Below, one piece after another: positions 17,239 through 26,413 of a DNA stretch of 64,000 nucleotides (positions within the stretch are counted from its first letter, which is position 1; each line of letters opens with the position of its first letter). Made by a program: the position numbers and the translations under genes. The notes beneath the pieces were generated by a model that was not told where the DNA came from, did not search any database, and worked only from the letters and a program-made list of their open reading frames with translations. This DNA comes from Roseibium sp. MMSF_3412 (GTDB taxonomy: Bacteria > Pseudomonadota > Alphaproteobacteria > Rhizobiales > Stappiaceae): positions 1-64,000 of the forward strand of contig NZ_JASHJI010000001.1 of assembly GCF_030733265.1 (NCBI RefSeq), written 5' to 3'.

Positions 17239-17753
17239 ATGCCGGGCTGCCCGCGAACCCACCGGGACAAGATTGTCAGAAGAGCTTCAAGCAGGACGTG
17301 GCAGGATTGTACCATCGGCAACGCAGTCGGGATCTGCAGCCACAACTACATTCGGCATAGGCTGACTGACTACGAAACCTGGCTGTATCGGCACAAGCTT
17401 GAACGCGATGAGGCTAGGTCATACCCTCATAAATCAGACCACAATGGTATGGATGAATTTGTTCGGATACGAGGCGCAAAGCTGCGGAAAACCGTCCGGT
17501 TTCCAAAGATTTGCAACGACGTTGCCGGGCAAATTCACCCTATCCCTCCAGGACGCAAAAACGGCTTCGATCTGCTTCGTCAAAGCGTTCAACCGGACCG
17601 GAAGCCCGCTTTTCACGCTTTTCCTGGCATCTCATTGCCGTTTGCTGCGCCATTGCGGACTGAGTTATGAGGGTAGGACCTAGGCTGATTGTCAAGGAAG
17701 AATTGGACGGGATTTTCCTGAGCTGGCAGAAACCGGGCCTGAACAAGCGCTGA
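17239..17753 (+). pseudogene. DUF2293-like gene disrupted by a miniature element
   Basis: The 5' part encodes 'NYIRHRLTDYETWLYRHKLE' then RDEAR and is cut at CTAG (17414-17417). After the second CTAG (17680-17683) the frame continues LIVKEELDGIFLSWQKPGLN-KR and stops at 17751-17753. Removing one CTAG copy plus the 262 bases between restores a single 82-codon frame. The R-H-x-x-T-D-Y / R-x-x-A-R pattern resembles DUF2293 proteins of unknown function. The ATG at 17239 lacks a good ribosome site, so the true 5' end is uncertain. Confidence 0.75.
17414..17683. mobile_element. Miniature inverted-repeat element, copy 2, with CTAG target duplication
   Basis: Imperfect inverted ends lie at 17415-17437 and 17660-17682 (two mismatches in 23). 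The element is flanked by a perfect 4-base direct repeat CTAG and interrupts a DUF2293-like frame. It spans 268 bp between its outer TA dinucleotides, the same as copy 1 at 1021-1288, with related ends (shared CATAAAT core) and interior. No transposase is encoded, so it must have been moved in trans. Confidence 0.85.
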
Positions 17754-17930
17754 GCGTTCATTGAACCTGCTAAGCTTTCGCCCGTTTCCCGCTACAACCG
17801 GCACGACACAAGCCGGCATTGTAAAACCGTATCAAATACGCCATTATCGCGCCGTCGGGTGCTTTGGGGGCTATATCGTTGATCCCTGCCAGGAACTGGG
17901 ATTCGCGAGAATAAGCCTAGGAAGTAACCT

Positions 17931-18575
17931 ATGAAAATCCTGACAATTGCAAAGGCCTCATTCTTTGCGGTGGCGCTCGTGGCAGCGTCGTCCGCGGCGC
18001 ATGCCGTTACGCTTTCCTCTTCCGTTGAGTTCTCGGACGGGTCGTTCGTCTATCCGGACGCATCCAATTCCGTGACCCTGCCATCCGGCGCATCCTGGGA
18101 TGTGGCCGCGCAGGTGAGAAGCGGCAACCAGAACGGCGTTTATCGCACTCCCTGGGATGAAACATCGAACGGAGCCGTTGAGAATGCCACCGTGAATAAT
18201 CCCGGTTCCATCGACTTCTTCGCCACTGGCCCCGGCAACCTGCCGAACCCGGCCAAGCTGGTTTTCGACACCGTTCAGAACTCGCTGTCGTTTCTCTGGG
18301 GTTCGCCCGATACCTACAACGATCTGATTTTCTACCTTGCCGGATCGATGGTTGCCGAATTCCAGGGCAGCCCGATTACCGGATCTCCGAGCGCGGGCTC
18401 CGTGTATGTGACCTATTCGGGCCTCTTCGACGAAGTCTGGTTCAAATCAGATCCGAACAACGCCTTCGAGTTCGCCTCGATAACGGCAACACCGGTTCCG
18501 CTGCCCGCCGCCGGCTGGCTTCTTCTGGCCGGGATCGGCGGTCTTGTGGTCATGCGCCGCAAGCGGTCCGCTTAG
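17931..18575 (+). CDS. VPLPA-CTERM sorted secreted protein
   Basis: The 214-residue product has an N-terminal signal peptide (MKILTIAKASFFAVALVAAS...AHA). It ends with the tripartite sorting tag VPLPAAGWLLLAGIGGLVVM followed by RRKRSA. Such tags direct exosortase/archaeosortase-like processing and surface display, often together with exopolysaccharide. The body between is predicted beta-rich and Ser/Asn-rich with no known domain. No exosortase gene is in the window. A strong terminator follows at 18602-18632, so it is probably monocistronic. Confidence 0.85.
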   Translation: MKILTIAKASFFAVALVAASSAAHAVTLSSSVEFSDGSFVYPDASNSVTLPSGASWDVAAQVRSGNQNGVYRTPWDETSNGAVENATVNNPGSIDFFATGPGNLPNPAKLVFDTVQNSLSFLWGSPDTYNDLIFYLAGSMVAEFQGSPITGSPSAGSVYVTYSGLFDEVWFKSDPNNAFEFASITATPVPLPAAGWLLLAGIGGLVVMRRKRSA

Positions 18576-18601
18576 GCGGAACAAGGCGAAACCCGCCCCT
18601 G

Positions 18602-18632
18602 AACGCTCGCTGCATCCGGCGAGCGTTTTTTT
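18602..18632 (+). terminator. Rho-independent terminator after the VPLPA-CTERM gene
   Basis: Arms AACGCTCGC (18602-18610) and GCGAGCGTT (18619-18627) form a 9-bp stem with an 8-base loop, followed directly by a T run. Confidence 0.9.
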
Positions 18633-18745
18633 GTCAGCCGTCTGAACGCTGCGCGCATTCCCTTCGCATTGGAAATCCTCGTCGATCGGTCTTGAGCTGA
18701 TCAGACGCTGGCGTACCGCGGGGGGCTGGCAATTCCCCCCCCCGC

Positions 18746-19126
18746 TCACTCCGCGACCACGCTGACATGGGCTGCGACCACTTTCCAGCCGTCGGGTGTT
18801 TTCATCCAGGTCTGCATCTGGCGGCCGACCTTTCCGGGCGCCGTGTCGCGGTAAAACAGCGTCGCGGCCGTTGCGAAATCGGTACCGTAGGTGGTGATCT
18901 CGGTTCTTTCGAGCCGTCTTTTAAGATTGCCGTCGTTCCGCGCCGACCTGAAGGCCGCGATCTCGTCATAGCCGTAGAGGTTTTCACCACCGCCATACCG
19001 GATGGTCGTGGGGGCGTTGAAAAAGAGACGGTCGAGCGTGGCGACATCGTTGCCGACAAGGGCCTTTTCATATTCGGCGAACACTGCCTCGACCTCCGCC
19101 TTCACGGACGCGATGTTGATTTCCAT
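18746..19126 (-). CDS. atzH: AtzH-like (DUF3225) protein
   Basis: The 126-residue product belongs to the SnoaL/NTF2-like AtzH family: 'VEAVFAEYEKALVGNDVATLDRLFF', 'TIRYGGGENLYGYDEIAAFR', and C-terminal 'QMQTWMKTPDGWKVVAAHVS'. In cyanuric-acid degraders AtzH is encoded with AtzE and AtzG, and its precise role is unclear. It is the last gene of the long operon; its ATG overlaps the upstream stop codon (TAATG). The symbol rests on family and context, not on a tested activity. Confidence 0.8.
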   Translation of the reverse strand: MEINIASVKAEVEAVFAEYEKALVGNDVATLDRLFFNAPTTIRYGGGENLYGYDEIAAFRSARNDGNLKRRLERTEITTYGTDFATAATLFYRDTAPGKVGRQMQTWMKTPDGWKVVAAHVSVVAE

Positions 19127-19896
19127 TACTCTCCCCTCCCCGAGCCATTCAGACGGTCACGCAACGTTTCCAGAAACGGAATATCGCGGAACTGGTCCGG
19201 CTGAACGGCGTCCCAGGAAACGCCGGCCGGCTGCGGGAACGTCGTGCCGGTCTCGATCAGACCGGTCTCCGTTGCGATTGCATCCAGCGCGCTGTCATGC
19301 TGCATCATGACAAGCTCCCCGTCGCCGACGACCTGCGAGGAATGAACCGTCGTGGTGATCGGCGCGTCCGGTTTCAGTTTGTCCAGTTCGCGAAAGATAC
19401 CGAGTTCAAGATCGGCAAATCCGCCGCCCTTGCCCGTTCGTGCCCCGGCCCGGCTGACGGCGACACAGCCGACGACCACGAAATCAAGCGGTTCCATGTC
19501 CTCAAATTCCACCGGGTCGCCGTGTTCGACAAAACCCTGGGACGTGGCCGCCAGCTCGAACTGAATGCCTTTCCTTGCAAGCTTGTCAGGGTCGAGACGG
19601 ACAAAGGGAAACGGTTTGAGGAGTTCGGGAACCGGCGCATAGACGATCTTGCCTTCGTAGAGCGCACGCAACCGGACCGGAATTTGCGGTGGATCGGGAT
19701 TGCACTTCACCACGTTCGCCGCCTGCCACTGAGGGAGCCGGGCAAGGTTGCGCGCGGCAAGGTCCGCACCCGCGAAATTGGGAATGCAGCTCTGGGCCGG
19801 GCCAATGCTGTTGCCGCTTGTCTCAAGGTCCGACCAGATGCGATGCCTGATCCGGTCCTTGTCCCGGTTCCGCCCCGACCAGCGTGCGTCGTCCAT
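19126..19896 (-). CDS. 5-formyltetrahydrofolate cyclo-ligase-like protein
   Basis: This 256-residue protein has the MTHFS/NagB-like fold pattern 'FAGADLAARNLARLPQW', 'VKCNPDPPQIPVRLRALYEG', 'KGGGFADLELGIFREL' and 'TTVHSSQVV'. Classical 5-formyl-THF cyclo-ligase regenerates 5,10-methenyl-THF. This longer clade is typically found inside catabolic operons and may act on a different substrate. The start is the ATG at 19896 with GAGGG seven bases upstream; an alternative TTG lies two codons earlier. It sits between atzE and atzH, 24 bases from atzE, within one transcription unit. Confidence 0.72.
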   Translation of the reverse strand: MDDARWSGRNRDKDRIRHRIWSDLETSGNSIGPAQSCIPNFAGADLAARNLARLPQWQAANVVKCNPDPPQIPVRLRALYEGKIVYAPVPELLKPFPFVRLDPDKLARKGIQFELAATSQGFVEHGDPVEFEDMEPLDFVVVGCVAVSRAGARTGKGGGFADLELGIFRELDKLKPDAPITTTVHSSQVVGDGELVMMQHDSALDAIATETGLIETGTTFPQPAGVSWDAVQPDQFRDIPFLETLRDRLNGSGRGE

Positions 19897-19920
19897 GATC
19901 AATCCCTCATCAGAAGCTCT

Positions 19921-21321
19921 TCAGGTTGCTATAGGAGCGCGGCAGACACCCGCTTGCTCAAGCTCGGCAGCAACCCGCAGGGCAAGGTCCTCCCGCCAGG
20001 CCGGCGCAATCACCTGGACGCCGATCGGCAGCAGCGCTCCCTCCAGCCAGACAGGCGCCGCGACCACCGGCAGTCCGATGAAGGACACCGGCTGGGTGAA
20101 CAGACCGATATTCGGGCGCGCCGGCATCGTGACACCGTCCAGCGTGATGGTCTTCGTTCCGGACGGCAGCGCGGAAAAAGGCGTTGCCGGTGCCAGCAGA
20201 ATGTCGACCTCTTCGAAAATCTTGCGCATGCGTTCACGGAACCAGCTGCGAAACCGCTGCGCCTGCTCAACCCAGACCGCAGGCACCATCGTACCGGCAA
20301 GGAACCTGTCACGCGTATCGGGATCGTAGTCCCCGGGCCGCAAAGAGATCCTGTCGAAATGAAGGTTCGCGCCTTCCGCACTGGTGATCACATAGGCGGC
20401 CGCGCGGGCGCGGGCGGCTTCGGGAATGTCGATTTCAGCTGAAACGCCGAGCGCCCGTGCAACGGCGTCAACGGCAGCAAGAGCTTCCGGTTCCGCTTTC
20501 TCCCGGAAATAGCCACCGGCAACCGCGATGCGCAGTCCGTCCGCGCCATGGCCGATCTTTTCATGGGTTGCGAGCGCGGGCCTTGCCGCCTGCGCCGGGT
20601 CGTTCGGATCGGCTCCCTGAAGCGCGTCGAAGACGAGCGACAGGTCAGCCGCGGATCTTGCCATGGGCCCGAGATGATCGAGACTGCCGACAAACGGATA
20701 GGTGCCGTGGCGAGACAGACGCCCGTAGGTCGGCTTGAGGCCGAAAAGCCCGCAGAAGGACGAGGGCACGCGGATTGATCCATTGGTGTCCGAGCCGAGG
20801 CTCACCGGCACCATACCAGACGCAACCGCTGCCCCGGAGCCTGAAGACGATCCGCCGCTCATCCGGCCAAGGTCATGGGGATTCAGGCAGTTGCCGTCAT
20901 GGACATTTTCACCCGTGAAATCATAGGCATATTCGCCCATGTTCAGTCCGCCCATCAGGACGGCGCCTTGCCGGCGCAGGTGTTGAACGAGTGTTGCGTC
21001 CGACTTTGCGGGGGCATTGCCGCGATTGATCTTCGATCCGGCCCGGGTGACGACGCCTTCGATATCGAACAGGTTCTTCACTGCGAAGGGAACGCCGGCG
21101 AGCGGCAGTCTCGTTCCACCGGCAACGGCCTCGTCAATCTTTCGCGCGTCCGCCAGGGCGGCATCTGCAGTTACATCGGTGAAGGCATTGACCGCCGGAT
21201 TGCGCTTGTCGATCTGCGCCAGCGACGCCTTGACGACTTCCGTTGCCGACAGACCGCCGCCGGTGACTGCCTTCGCGATTTCCGCTGCCGTCATCGCAGT
21301 GATGTCCGTTGAACCGCTCAT
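19921..21321 (-). CDS. atzE: AtzE-type amidase (1-carboxybiuret hydrolase catalytic subunit)
   Basis: This 466-residue amidase-signature enzyme has the Ser-cisSer-Lys triad visible as Lys82 (AVKNLFD), Ser158 (GGSSSGSG) and Ser182 (GSDTNGS). The blocks 'VKNLFDIEGVVTRAGSKINR', 'GSDTNGSIRVP' and 'TQPVSFIGLPVVAAP' are characteristic of AtzE, which with AtzG deaminates 1-carboxybiuret. The start overlaps the atzG stop (ATGA). It is downstream of biuH in the same operon. Other amidase specificities cannot be excluded from sequence alone. Confidence 0.85.
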   Translation of the reverse strand: MSGSTDITAMTAAEIAKAVTGGGLSATEVVKASLAQIDKRNPAVNAFTDVTADAALADARKIDEAVAGGTRLPLAGVPFAVKNLFDIEGVVTRAGSKINRGNAPAKSDATLVQHLRRQGAVLMGGLNMGEYAYDFTGENVHDGNCLNPHDLGRMSGGSSSGSGAAVASGMVPVSLGSDTNGSIRVPSSFCGLFGLKPTYGRLSRHGTYPFVGSLDHLGPMARSAADLSLVFDALQGADPNDPAQAARPALATHEKIGHGADGLRIAVAGGYFREKAEPEALAAVDAVARALGVSAEIDIPEAARARAAAYVITSAEGANLHFDRISLRPGDYDPDTRDRFLAGTMVPAVWVEQAQRFRSWFRERMRKIFEEVDILLAPATPFSALPSGTKTITLDGVTMPARPNIGLFTQPVSFIGLPVVAAPVWLEGALLPIGVQVIAPAWREDLALRVAAELEQAGVCRAPIAT

Positions 21322-21503
21322 GCCTCGAACACCGGCGCAGCTTCGGTCTCTTCCTCCAGCGGAAAGGACTGGACAAGCGCGGCTGCCTTTTCGATCGCGG
21401 CAATATGCGCCTCGACGACCGGCCGCCAGTCTTCCTCGATCGTGAGGCCCATCACCTTCTCCATATGGGCCACATGGGACCTGGCATCGAATTCGGTGCT
21501 CAT
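21318..21503 (-). CDS. atzG: AtzG-like (DUF4089) accessory subunit
   Basis: A 61-residue DUF4089 protein: 'HVAHMEKVMGLTIEEDWRP' then 'VVEAHIAAIEKAAALVQSFP'. AtzG-type peptides wrap around AtzE and are needed for its stability or activity. The four-base overlap with atzE supports obligate pairing. The Pro/Glu-rich tail (LEEETEAAPVFEA) is the usual end of the family. Short DUF4089 proteins also pair with other amidases, so the pairing is surer than the substrate. Confidence 0.82.
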   Translation of the reverse strand: MSTEFDARSHVAHMEKVMGLTIEEDWRPVVEAHIAAIEKAAALVQSFPLEEETEAAPVFEA

Positions 21504-21515
21504 GTGATCCTCGTC

Positions 21516-22181
21516 CTATTCATCAATTGCAGAGGCGAATGAGCTCAAGGGTGCGGTCCAGCCGACAATCCCGCCCTGTGCCCTGATCATGTCGAGCGTC
21601 GCCGCCTTGAACTCGGGAAAGTAGCTCTCGGTTGCCTCCTCGATCAGCAGGCACTCAAAACCACGGTCGTTGGCCTCGCGCATGGTGGTCTGGACGCAGA
21701 CTTCCGTCGTTACACCGGCAAAGACGAGGCTCCGGATCTGCAGTCGTTCAAGGTCCGCGCCAAGGGATGTTGCGTAAAACGCGCCCTTGCCGGGCTTATC
21801 GATGACGATCTCACCTTCAACAGGTGCACATTCAGACACGATCTCGGCACCCGGCTCACCGCGCACGAGGATGCGCCCCATCGGCCCGTCATCGCCGATG
21901 CGCATCGACGGGCTGCCCCGGTCCCGTTTCGCCGGTGGGCAATCGCTCAGGTCGGCGGCGTGGCACTCGCGCGTATGGATCACCGGCCATTCCTTCTGCC
22001 GGAACAGGCGCAACAAGTGCTGCGTTGGTGCGATTGCCCGCTGCATATGCGAGACGTCGTTGCCGAGCGTTTCCCCGAACCCGCCCGGTTCGATGAAGTC
22101 GCGCTGCATGTCGATCACGACAAGCGCCGTGCTTCCCGGATCGAAAGTGAAGGTGAAGGGTTCCGCATCGACCTTGAGCAT
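21516..22181 (-). CDS. Isochorismatase-like cysteine hydrolase, possible triuret hydrolase
   Basis: This 221-residue isochorismatase-superfamily amidohydrolase has the catalytic triad Asp24 (VVIDMQRDF), Lys129 ([10 protein letters not shown]) and Cys162 ([16 protein letters not shown]). It is a paralogue of the BiuH encoded two genes upstream but shorter at the N-terminus and diverged in the substrate-lid region. A BiuH-related triuret hydrolase releasing carboxybiuret has been described in Herbaspirillum. Because AtzE/AtzG, which use carboxybiuret, follow directly, I propose that role by inference. Another ureide or carbamate substrate is possible. Confidence 0.7.
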   Translation of the reverse strand: MLKVDAEPFTFTFDPGSTALVVIDMQRDFIEPGGFGETLGNDVSHMQRAIAPTQHLLRLFRQKEWPVIHTRECHAADLSDCPPAKRDRGSPSMRIGDDGPMGRILVRGEPGAEIVSECAPVEGEIVIDKPGKGAFYATSLGADLERLQIRSLVFAGVTTEVCVQTTMREANDRGFECLLIEEATESYFPEFKAATLDMIRAQGGIVGWTAPLSSFASAIDE

Positions 22182-23722
22182 CAGTGGTGCCCCGCCATGG
22201 CATGGCCGATGGTCGCCCTGTCCGTCTCCGCCATCGGCGACTGGTAGGTGATGCGCCCCTCGGACATCACGGCGACCGTGTCGGCGAGTTCGAGAATTTC
22301 ATCGAGGTCTTCCGACACCAGCAGTATCGCGGCTCCCCTGTTGCGCTGGTCCATGATCTGCGCCCTGATTTCGGCAACGGAGGCAAAGTCGAGCCCGAAA
22401 CAGGGGTTGGCGACAATCAGGATATCGACGTCGCCGGAGAGTTCCCGCGCAAGGATCGCGCGTTGAACGTTTCCGCCGGACAGATTTTCGATCGGCTCTT
22501 CCGTTGACGGCGTCTTGACCCTGTAGGCGGCAATCAGATCCCGGGCCTGACGGCGCATGGGTGGCGGCGACAACCAGCCCCGGAAGGGAGAGATCGGTGC
22601 CTTGTCGAAGGTTCGAAACGCCATGTTCTCGGCGACGCTCATGCGCGGCACAGCCACGTTCTTGAGAGGTTCCTCGGAAAACCCGAACACCTTGAACGCG
22701 TCCATCTGGCCACGTTCGGGCTCATAGGGTTCCTTGCCGATGAAGATCCGGCCGTCCTTCAGCATCCGCTGCCCGGAAAGGACTTCGATCAATTCCGACT
22801 GGCCGTTGCCGGAGACACCCGCGATGCCGAGGATTTCACCGGCATGAACTTTCAGGCTGATGGCCTCGATCGCGGGCAGTTCCTCGTCGTCATCGGCGAA
22901 CAGCCCGGCCAGTTCCAGCTTGAGCGCCGCCTGTTGGTGCGCGGTCCGCTCTGCGCTTTCCCGGATTTCCGTTTCGCCAATCATCATGCGGCTCATGTCT
23001 TCCACGGAAAGATCCCGGACCCGGCCGCTGCCGACCACGCGCCCGCGTCTCAAGACCGTGACATCGTCGGCATAGGCGGTGACTTCGCGAAACTTGTGGG
23101 TGATCATCAGGATGGTCAGATCACCGGCCTCGGTCATGGCGCGCAGCAGCCCCAGGACTTCGTCGGCCTCATCCGGCGTCAGCACCGATGTAGGTTCATC
23201 GAGGATCAGAAAGCGCTGATCCAGATAAAGCTGCTTCAGGATTTCCAGCTTCTGCTTCTCACCCGCCGAGAGCCCGGAAACGGGCACGTCGAGCGGCACT
23301 TTGAACGGCGTTGTTTCCAGAAAGGCACTCAAGGCCCTGCGTTCCGCCTTCCAGTCGATCACGCGCGGCGCGTCGGTGCGCGCGATGACGAGATTTTCAG
23401 CGGCAGTCAGAGACGGAACCAGGGTGAAGTGCTGATAGACCATGCCGATGCCATGGGCATGGGCGGCGCGCGGGTTGGGAACGTCAGCTTCTTCCCCGTT
23501 GACCAGCATCGCACCGCTTGTCGGCTGGTAGAACCCCATCATGCACTTGACGAGTGTCGACTTGCCCGCGCCGTTTTCACCAAGCAGAGCGTGAAAGGAC
23601 CCGGGCGTCACGCGGATCGAAACGTCATCCAAAGCGACAAGATTGCCGAAAGCCTTGGTCATGCCGACGGTTTCGACACCGATGGCACGGGACCCTGAGC
23701 CGGTCTCCAACGCCACACTCAT
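22181..23722 (-). CDS. ABC importer ATPase, nucleoside/BMP type (duplicated ATPase domains)
   Basis: The 513-residue product contains two ATPase halves. The N-terminal half has Walker [10 protein letters not shown] (about residue 50) and signature 'LSAGEKQ'. The C-terminal half has a modified Walker A 'GVSGNGQSE' and the signature 'LSGGNVQ'. This architecture is typical of sugar/nucleoside importers of the RbsA/YufO type. It energises the two permeases and the BMP-family binding protein at 25490-28756. It overlaps biuH upstream by four bases, so the importer and catabolic genes are interleaved and translated together. Confidence 0.9.
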   Translation of the reverse strand: MSVALETGSGSRAIGVETVGMTKAFGNLVALDDVSIRVTPGSFHALLGENGAGKSTLVKCMMGFYQPTSGAMLVNGEEADVPNPRAAHAHGIGMVYQHFTLVPSLTAAENLVIARTDAPRVIDWKAERRALSAFLETTPFKVPLDVPVSGLSAGEKQKLEILKQLYLDQRFLILDEPTSVLTPDEADEVLGLLRAMTEAGDLTILMITHKFREVTAYADDVTVLRRGRVVGSGRVRDLSVEDMSRMMIGETEIRESAERTAHQQAALKLELAGLFADDDEELPAIEAISLKVHAGEILGIAGVSGNGQSELIEVLSGQRMLKDGRIFIGKEPYEPERGQMDAFKVFGFSEEPLKNVAVPRMSVAENMAFRTFDKAPISPFRGWLSPPPMRRQARDLIAAYRVKTPSTEEPIENLSGGNVQRAILARELSGDVDILIVANPCFGLDFASVAEIRAQIMDQRNRGAAILLVSEDLDEILELADTVAVMSEGRITYQSPMAETDRATIGHAMAGHH

Positions 23723-24453
23723 GCGCCCGACATCCCGCGGGCCGCATGCAACCCGGAAAGAAAGGCCGCGCTGTCGGCAACGGCTCCGAACACCCCGCCC
23801 TGCATGGTCACCATTTTCAGGGCGGCGTCATGATTGCCCCGGTCGGTCGCGCCGCAGCAATCCGACAGCACCAGGCACTCAAAGCCGCGATCATTGGCTT
23901 CGCGCATCGTGGTGTGCACGCACACATCCGTGGTGATACCGGTCAGGACAAGGTTGTCGATGCCTCTCGTCCGCAACAGCAACTCCAGATCCGTTGCGCA
24001 AAAGGATCCTTTGCCGGGCTTGTCGATGACCGGCTCACCGGGCAAAGGCGCGAGTTCGGGGATGATCTCCCAGCCGGGTTCGCCGCGGACAAGGATCTTG
24101 CCGCAAGGTCCCGGGTCTCCGATGCCGGCTCCGATCCTCTGTGAGCGCCAACGCTTGTTTGCCGGTAGGTCTGCAAGGTCCGGCCTGTGCCCCTCCCGCG
24201 TATGGATAATGTGGTATCCGTCCGCGCGCATGGCGGCAAGAACGGTTCCGATCGGTTCAATCGGCGCACGCGTCAGGCTGATGTCGTAGCCCATGCTGTC
24301 AACGTAGCCATCCTTGCCGCAGAAGTCGGTCTGCATGTCGATGATGACCAGTGCCGTGTTCCCGGGTCTCAGGTCACCGTTATAGGGCCAGGGATATGGA
24401 TCGGCGGCAACGGGACCTTCGAGGTCGGCGGGACTCGGCTCAGCAAGGCTCAT
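23719..24453 (-). CDS. biuH: Biuret amidohydrolase BiuH
   Basis: BiuH hydrolyses biuret to allophanate and ammonia. The 244-residue product starts at ATG 24453 with GGAG eight bases upstream; longer frames upstream are out-of-frame noise from the formamidase gene. The triad is Asp39, Lys145 and Cys178, each offset by +3 from the Rhizobium leguminosarum enzyme as I remember it (Asp36, Lys142, Cys175). Blocks '[10 protein letters not shown]', '[20 protein letters not shown]' and '[14 protein letters not shown]' closely match that enzyme. It lies five bases after the formamidase stop. Confidence 0.92.
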   Translation of the reverse strand: MSLAEPSPADLEGPVAADPYPWPYNGDLRPGNTALVIIDMQTDFCGKDGYVDSMGYDISLTRAPIEPIGTVLAAMRADGYHIIHTREGHRPDLADLPANKRWRSQRIGAGIGDPGPCGKILVRGEPGWEIIPELAPLPGEPVIDKPGKGSFCATDLELLLRTRGIDNLVLTGITTDVCVHTTMREANDRGFECLVLSDCCGATDRGNHDAALKMVTMQGGVFGAVADSAAFLSGLHAARGMSGA

Positions 24454-24458
24454 GATGT

Positions 24459-25478
24459 TCACTCCGCTGCGTCGCTCAAGGCCCTGTCGCCAAAGCGGCG
24501 CACCGGCGCGTCGAAACCACAGGACGTGCCGTCCGTGTGCTTGACGTCGTCTTCCCAGGGCAGGCGGTAATTTCCGGCGGCAAGATCGGTCATGTAGGTG
24601 TAAGGGCAATCCTGTGCGCCGCCTTTCACGGCGACGTAACCGCGATGACCGAACTGGTAGATGTTGTTCTCCACGCCCCAGTTGATGCGTGCCTCGCGCA
24701 CCAGGTCCGGCCGCACCTCTGCCGTGATGATCTCGTTGGCGCGCCCGCTGGTTCCGTGGGCCAGGATGGTGCCGTCGAAATTGACGATCATGCCCTCGCC
24801 CATGCTGTCGAAGGTGCCGTCTGTGCCGCACATGCAGACATTTGCCGTCACCATAAGGTTACAGAACGCATTGGACTGATTGGTGAATTTCCAGCTTTCC
24901 CGGATCGGGGCCGTGTAGCCGGCCGTGCGGATCATGATTTCGGCACCCTTGTAGGCACATTCACGGGCCATTTCCGGAAACATGCCGTCGTGGCAGATGA
25001 TGAGCGCCATCCTGCAGCCGTTCGGACCGTCGATCACCGGAATGCCCTGATCGCCCGGCTCCCAAGGTTCGACCGGCACCCAGGGATGCATCTTGCGGTA
25101 ATAGAGCTTGAGTTCACCCTTGTTGTCTATGATCAGCCCGGAATTGTAAGGCATGCCTCCCGGGTTGAGTTCCATGATCGAAAAGCAGCCCCAGATGTCG
25201 TTGTCGACACAGGCCTTCTTGAAGGCGGCCACTTCCGGGCCATCGAGCGAGCACATGATGTCCGGATTGATATCCATGGACAGGCCGTGAAGCGCGTATT
25301 CGGGGAAAACGACAATGTCCATCGTCGGCATGTTGCGGCGCGCTTTGGCGACCATGCCAACAATGACATCGGTCTGTTTGGCCAGATCGATTTCCGTGAC
25401 AACCGTCGGCAGTTGCAGTTGCACCATGCCCAGAACCACTCCGTTCGGGGCTTTGTTCAGTCCTCCAAGTCCGCTCAT
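24459..25478 (-). CDS. amiF: Formamidase (nitrilase superfamily, AmiF type)
   Basis: Formamidase converts formamide to formate and ammonia. The 339-residue product starts at ATG 25478, with AAGGAG seven bases upstream. The Glu-Lys-Cys triad is at Glu60 ([10 protein letters not shown]), Lys129 (LYYRKMHPW) and Cys162 ([11 protein letters not shown]). 'MNPYNSGL'-type and '[19 protein letters not shown]' blocks are specific to AmiF rather than general aliphatic amidases. It is embedded in the biuret operon between biuH and the importer permeases, implying that a formyl- or formamide-type by-product is also used as nitrogen source. Confidence 0.9.
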   Translation of the reverse strand: MSGLGGLNKAPNGVVLGMVQLQLPTVVTEIDLAKQTDVIVGMVAKARRNMPTMDIVVFPEYALHGLSMDINPDIMCSLDGPEVAAFKKACVDNDIWGCFSIMELNPGGMPYNSGLIIDNKGELKLYYRKMHPWVPVEPWEPGDQGIPVIDGPNGCRMALIICHDGMFPEMARECAYKGAEIMIRTAGYTAPIRESWKFTNQSNAFCNLMVTANVCMCGTDGTFDSMGEGMIVNFDGTILAHGTSGRANEIITAEVRPDLVREARINWGVENNIYQFGHRGYVAVKGGAQDCPYTYMTDLAAGNYRLPWEDDVKHTDGTSCGFDAPVRRFGDRALSDAAE

Positions 25479-25489
25479 TGCATGGCTCC

Positions 25490-26413
25490 TTATTTGGTGA
25501 TCGAGAGTTCGCCCGGCGCTCCTTTCAAAGAGCGCCTTGGCGATGTGCTCGCGATCATGATCAAAAGCGTCAGGATGTAGGGCGCGGCATTGAAGAAGTG
25601 GTAGCCACGCGAAATACCGATGGATTGAAGTGCGGGTCCGAGCGCACCGGCTGCACCGAAAAGAAGTGCGGCCCAAAAACAATAGAGCGGGTTCCAGCGG
25701 GCGAAGATCACGAGCGCGACCGCCATCAATCCCTGCCCCGAAGACAGGCCTTCCGTCCAGCTTCCCGGATAATAGAGCGACAGGAACGACCCGCCGATGC
25801 CGGCAAAGAACCCACCCGCCATCGTTGACAGAAGCCGCACGCGATCGACATTGATCCCCAGCGCGAGAGCAGCCGGTGCGCTGTCTCCCGTGGTCCGGAT
25901 GATCAGGCCGTAGCGCGTGTTCCTGAGCGCCCACCACAGAAAGATCGCCAGAACGATCCCGAGCAGGAACAAAGGATTGATCTCAAGCGCCTGACGGATG
26001 CCGGGATGGTCGCTCCATGCACCGAAGGAAATGGCGGGCAGACGCGGCGCGGACGGCTGGATGTAGGCCTTTCCGAAGAAGAACGCGAGACCGGTTCCGA
26101 ACAGCATCAGCACGATGCCGATCGCGATATCGTTCACCTTCGGAAGCTTGCACAGGTAGCCGTGCAAGGCACCGAAACACGACCCGCAGATACCGGCGAC
26201 AAGCACCCCAAACCAAGGCGAACCGGTGTGATAGGAGATCGCATAACCGGACATCGCACCGAAGACCAGCGTGCCTTCAAGGCCCAGATTGATGCGACCT
26301 GATTTTTCGGTGAGCATTTCGCCGAGGCTCACGAACAGGAACGGCGTAGACACCCGGATCGCGCCGGCAAACATGGCCAGGAGCACGGTCATCAGACCTG
26401 CATCGTCGCTCAT
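25490..26413 (-). CDS. ABC importer permease (nucleoside/BMP type), subunit 2
   Basis: The 307-residue protein has about eight to nine hydrophobic segments and the BPD_transp_2 pattern: 'SLGEMLTEKSGRINLGLEGTLVFGA' near the N-terminus and 'GFFAGIGGSFLSLYYPG' later. Together with the 371-residue partner it forms the transmembrane channel of the importer. Its start overlaps the partner's stop by four bases (26410-26413), and the formamidase gene begins 11 bases after its stop. Confidence 0.88.
   Translation of the reverse strand: MSDDAGLMTVLLAMFAGAIRVSTPFLFVSLGEMLTEKSGRINLGLEGTLVFGAMSGYAISYHTGSPWFGVLVAGICGSCFGALHGYLCKLPKVNDIAIGIVLMLFGTGLAFFFGKAYIQPSAPRLPAISFGAWSDHPGIRQALEINPLFLLGIVLAIFLWWALRNTRYGLIIRTTGDSAPAALALGINVDRVRLLSTMAGGFFAGIGGSFLSLYYPGSWTEGLSSGQGLMAVALVIFARWNPLYCFWAALLFGAAGALGPALQSIGISRGYHFFNAAPYILTLLIMIASTSPRRSLKGAPGELSITK

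Noticed and set aside
24454..24831. N-terminal extension of biuH into the formamidase gene
   Set aside because: Arg/His-rich out-of-frame sequence; homology to BiuH begins at the ATG at 24453 with a proper ribosome site.
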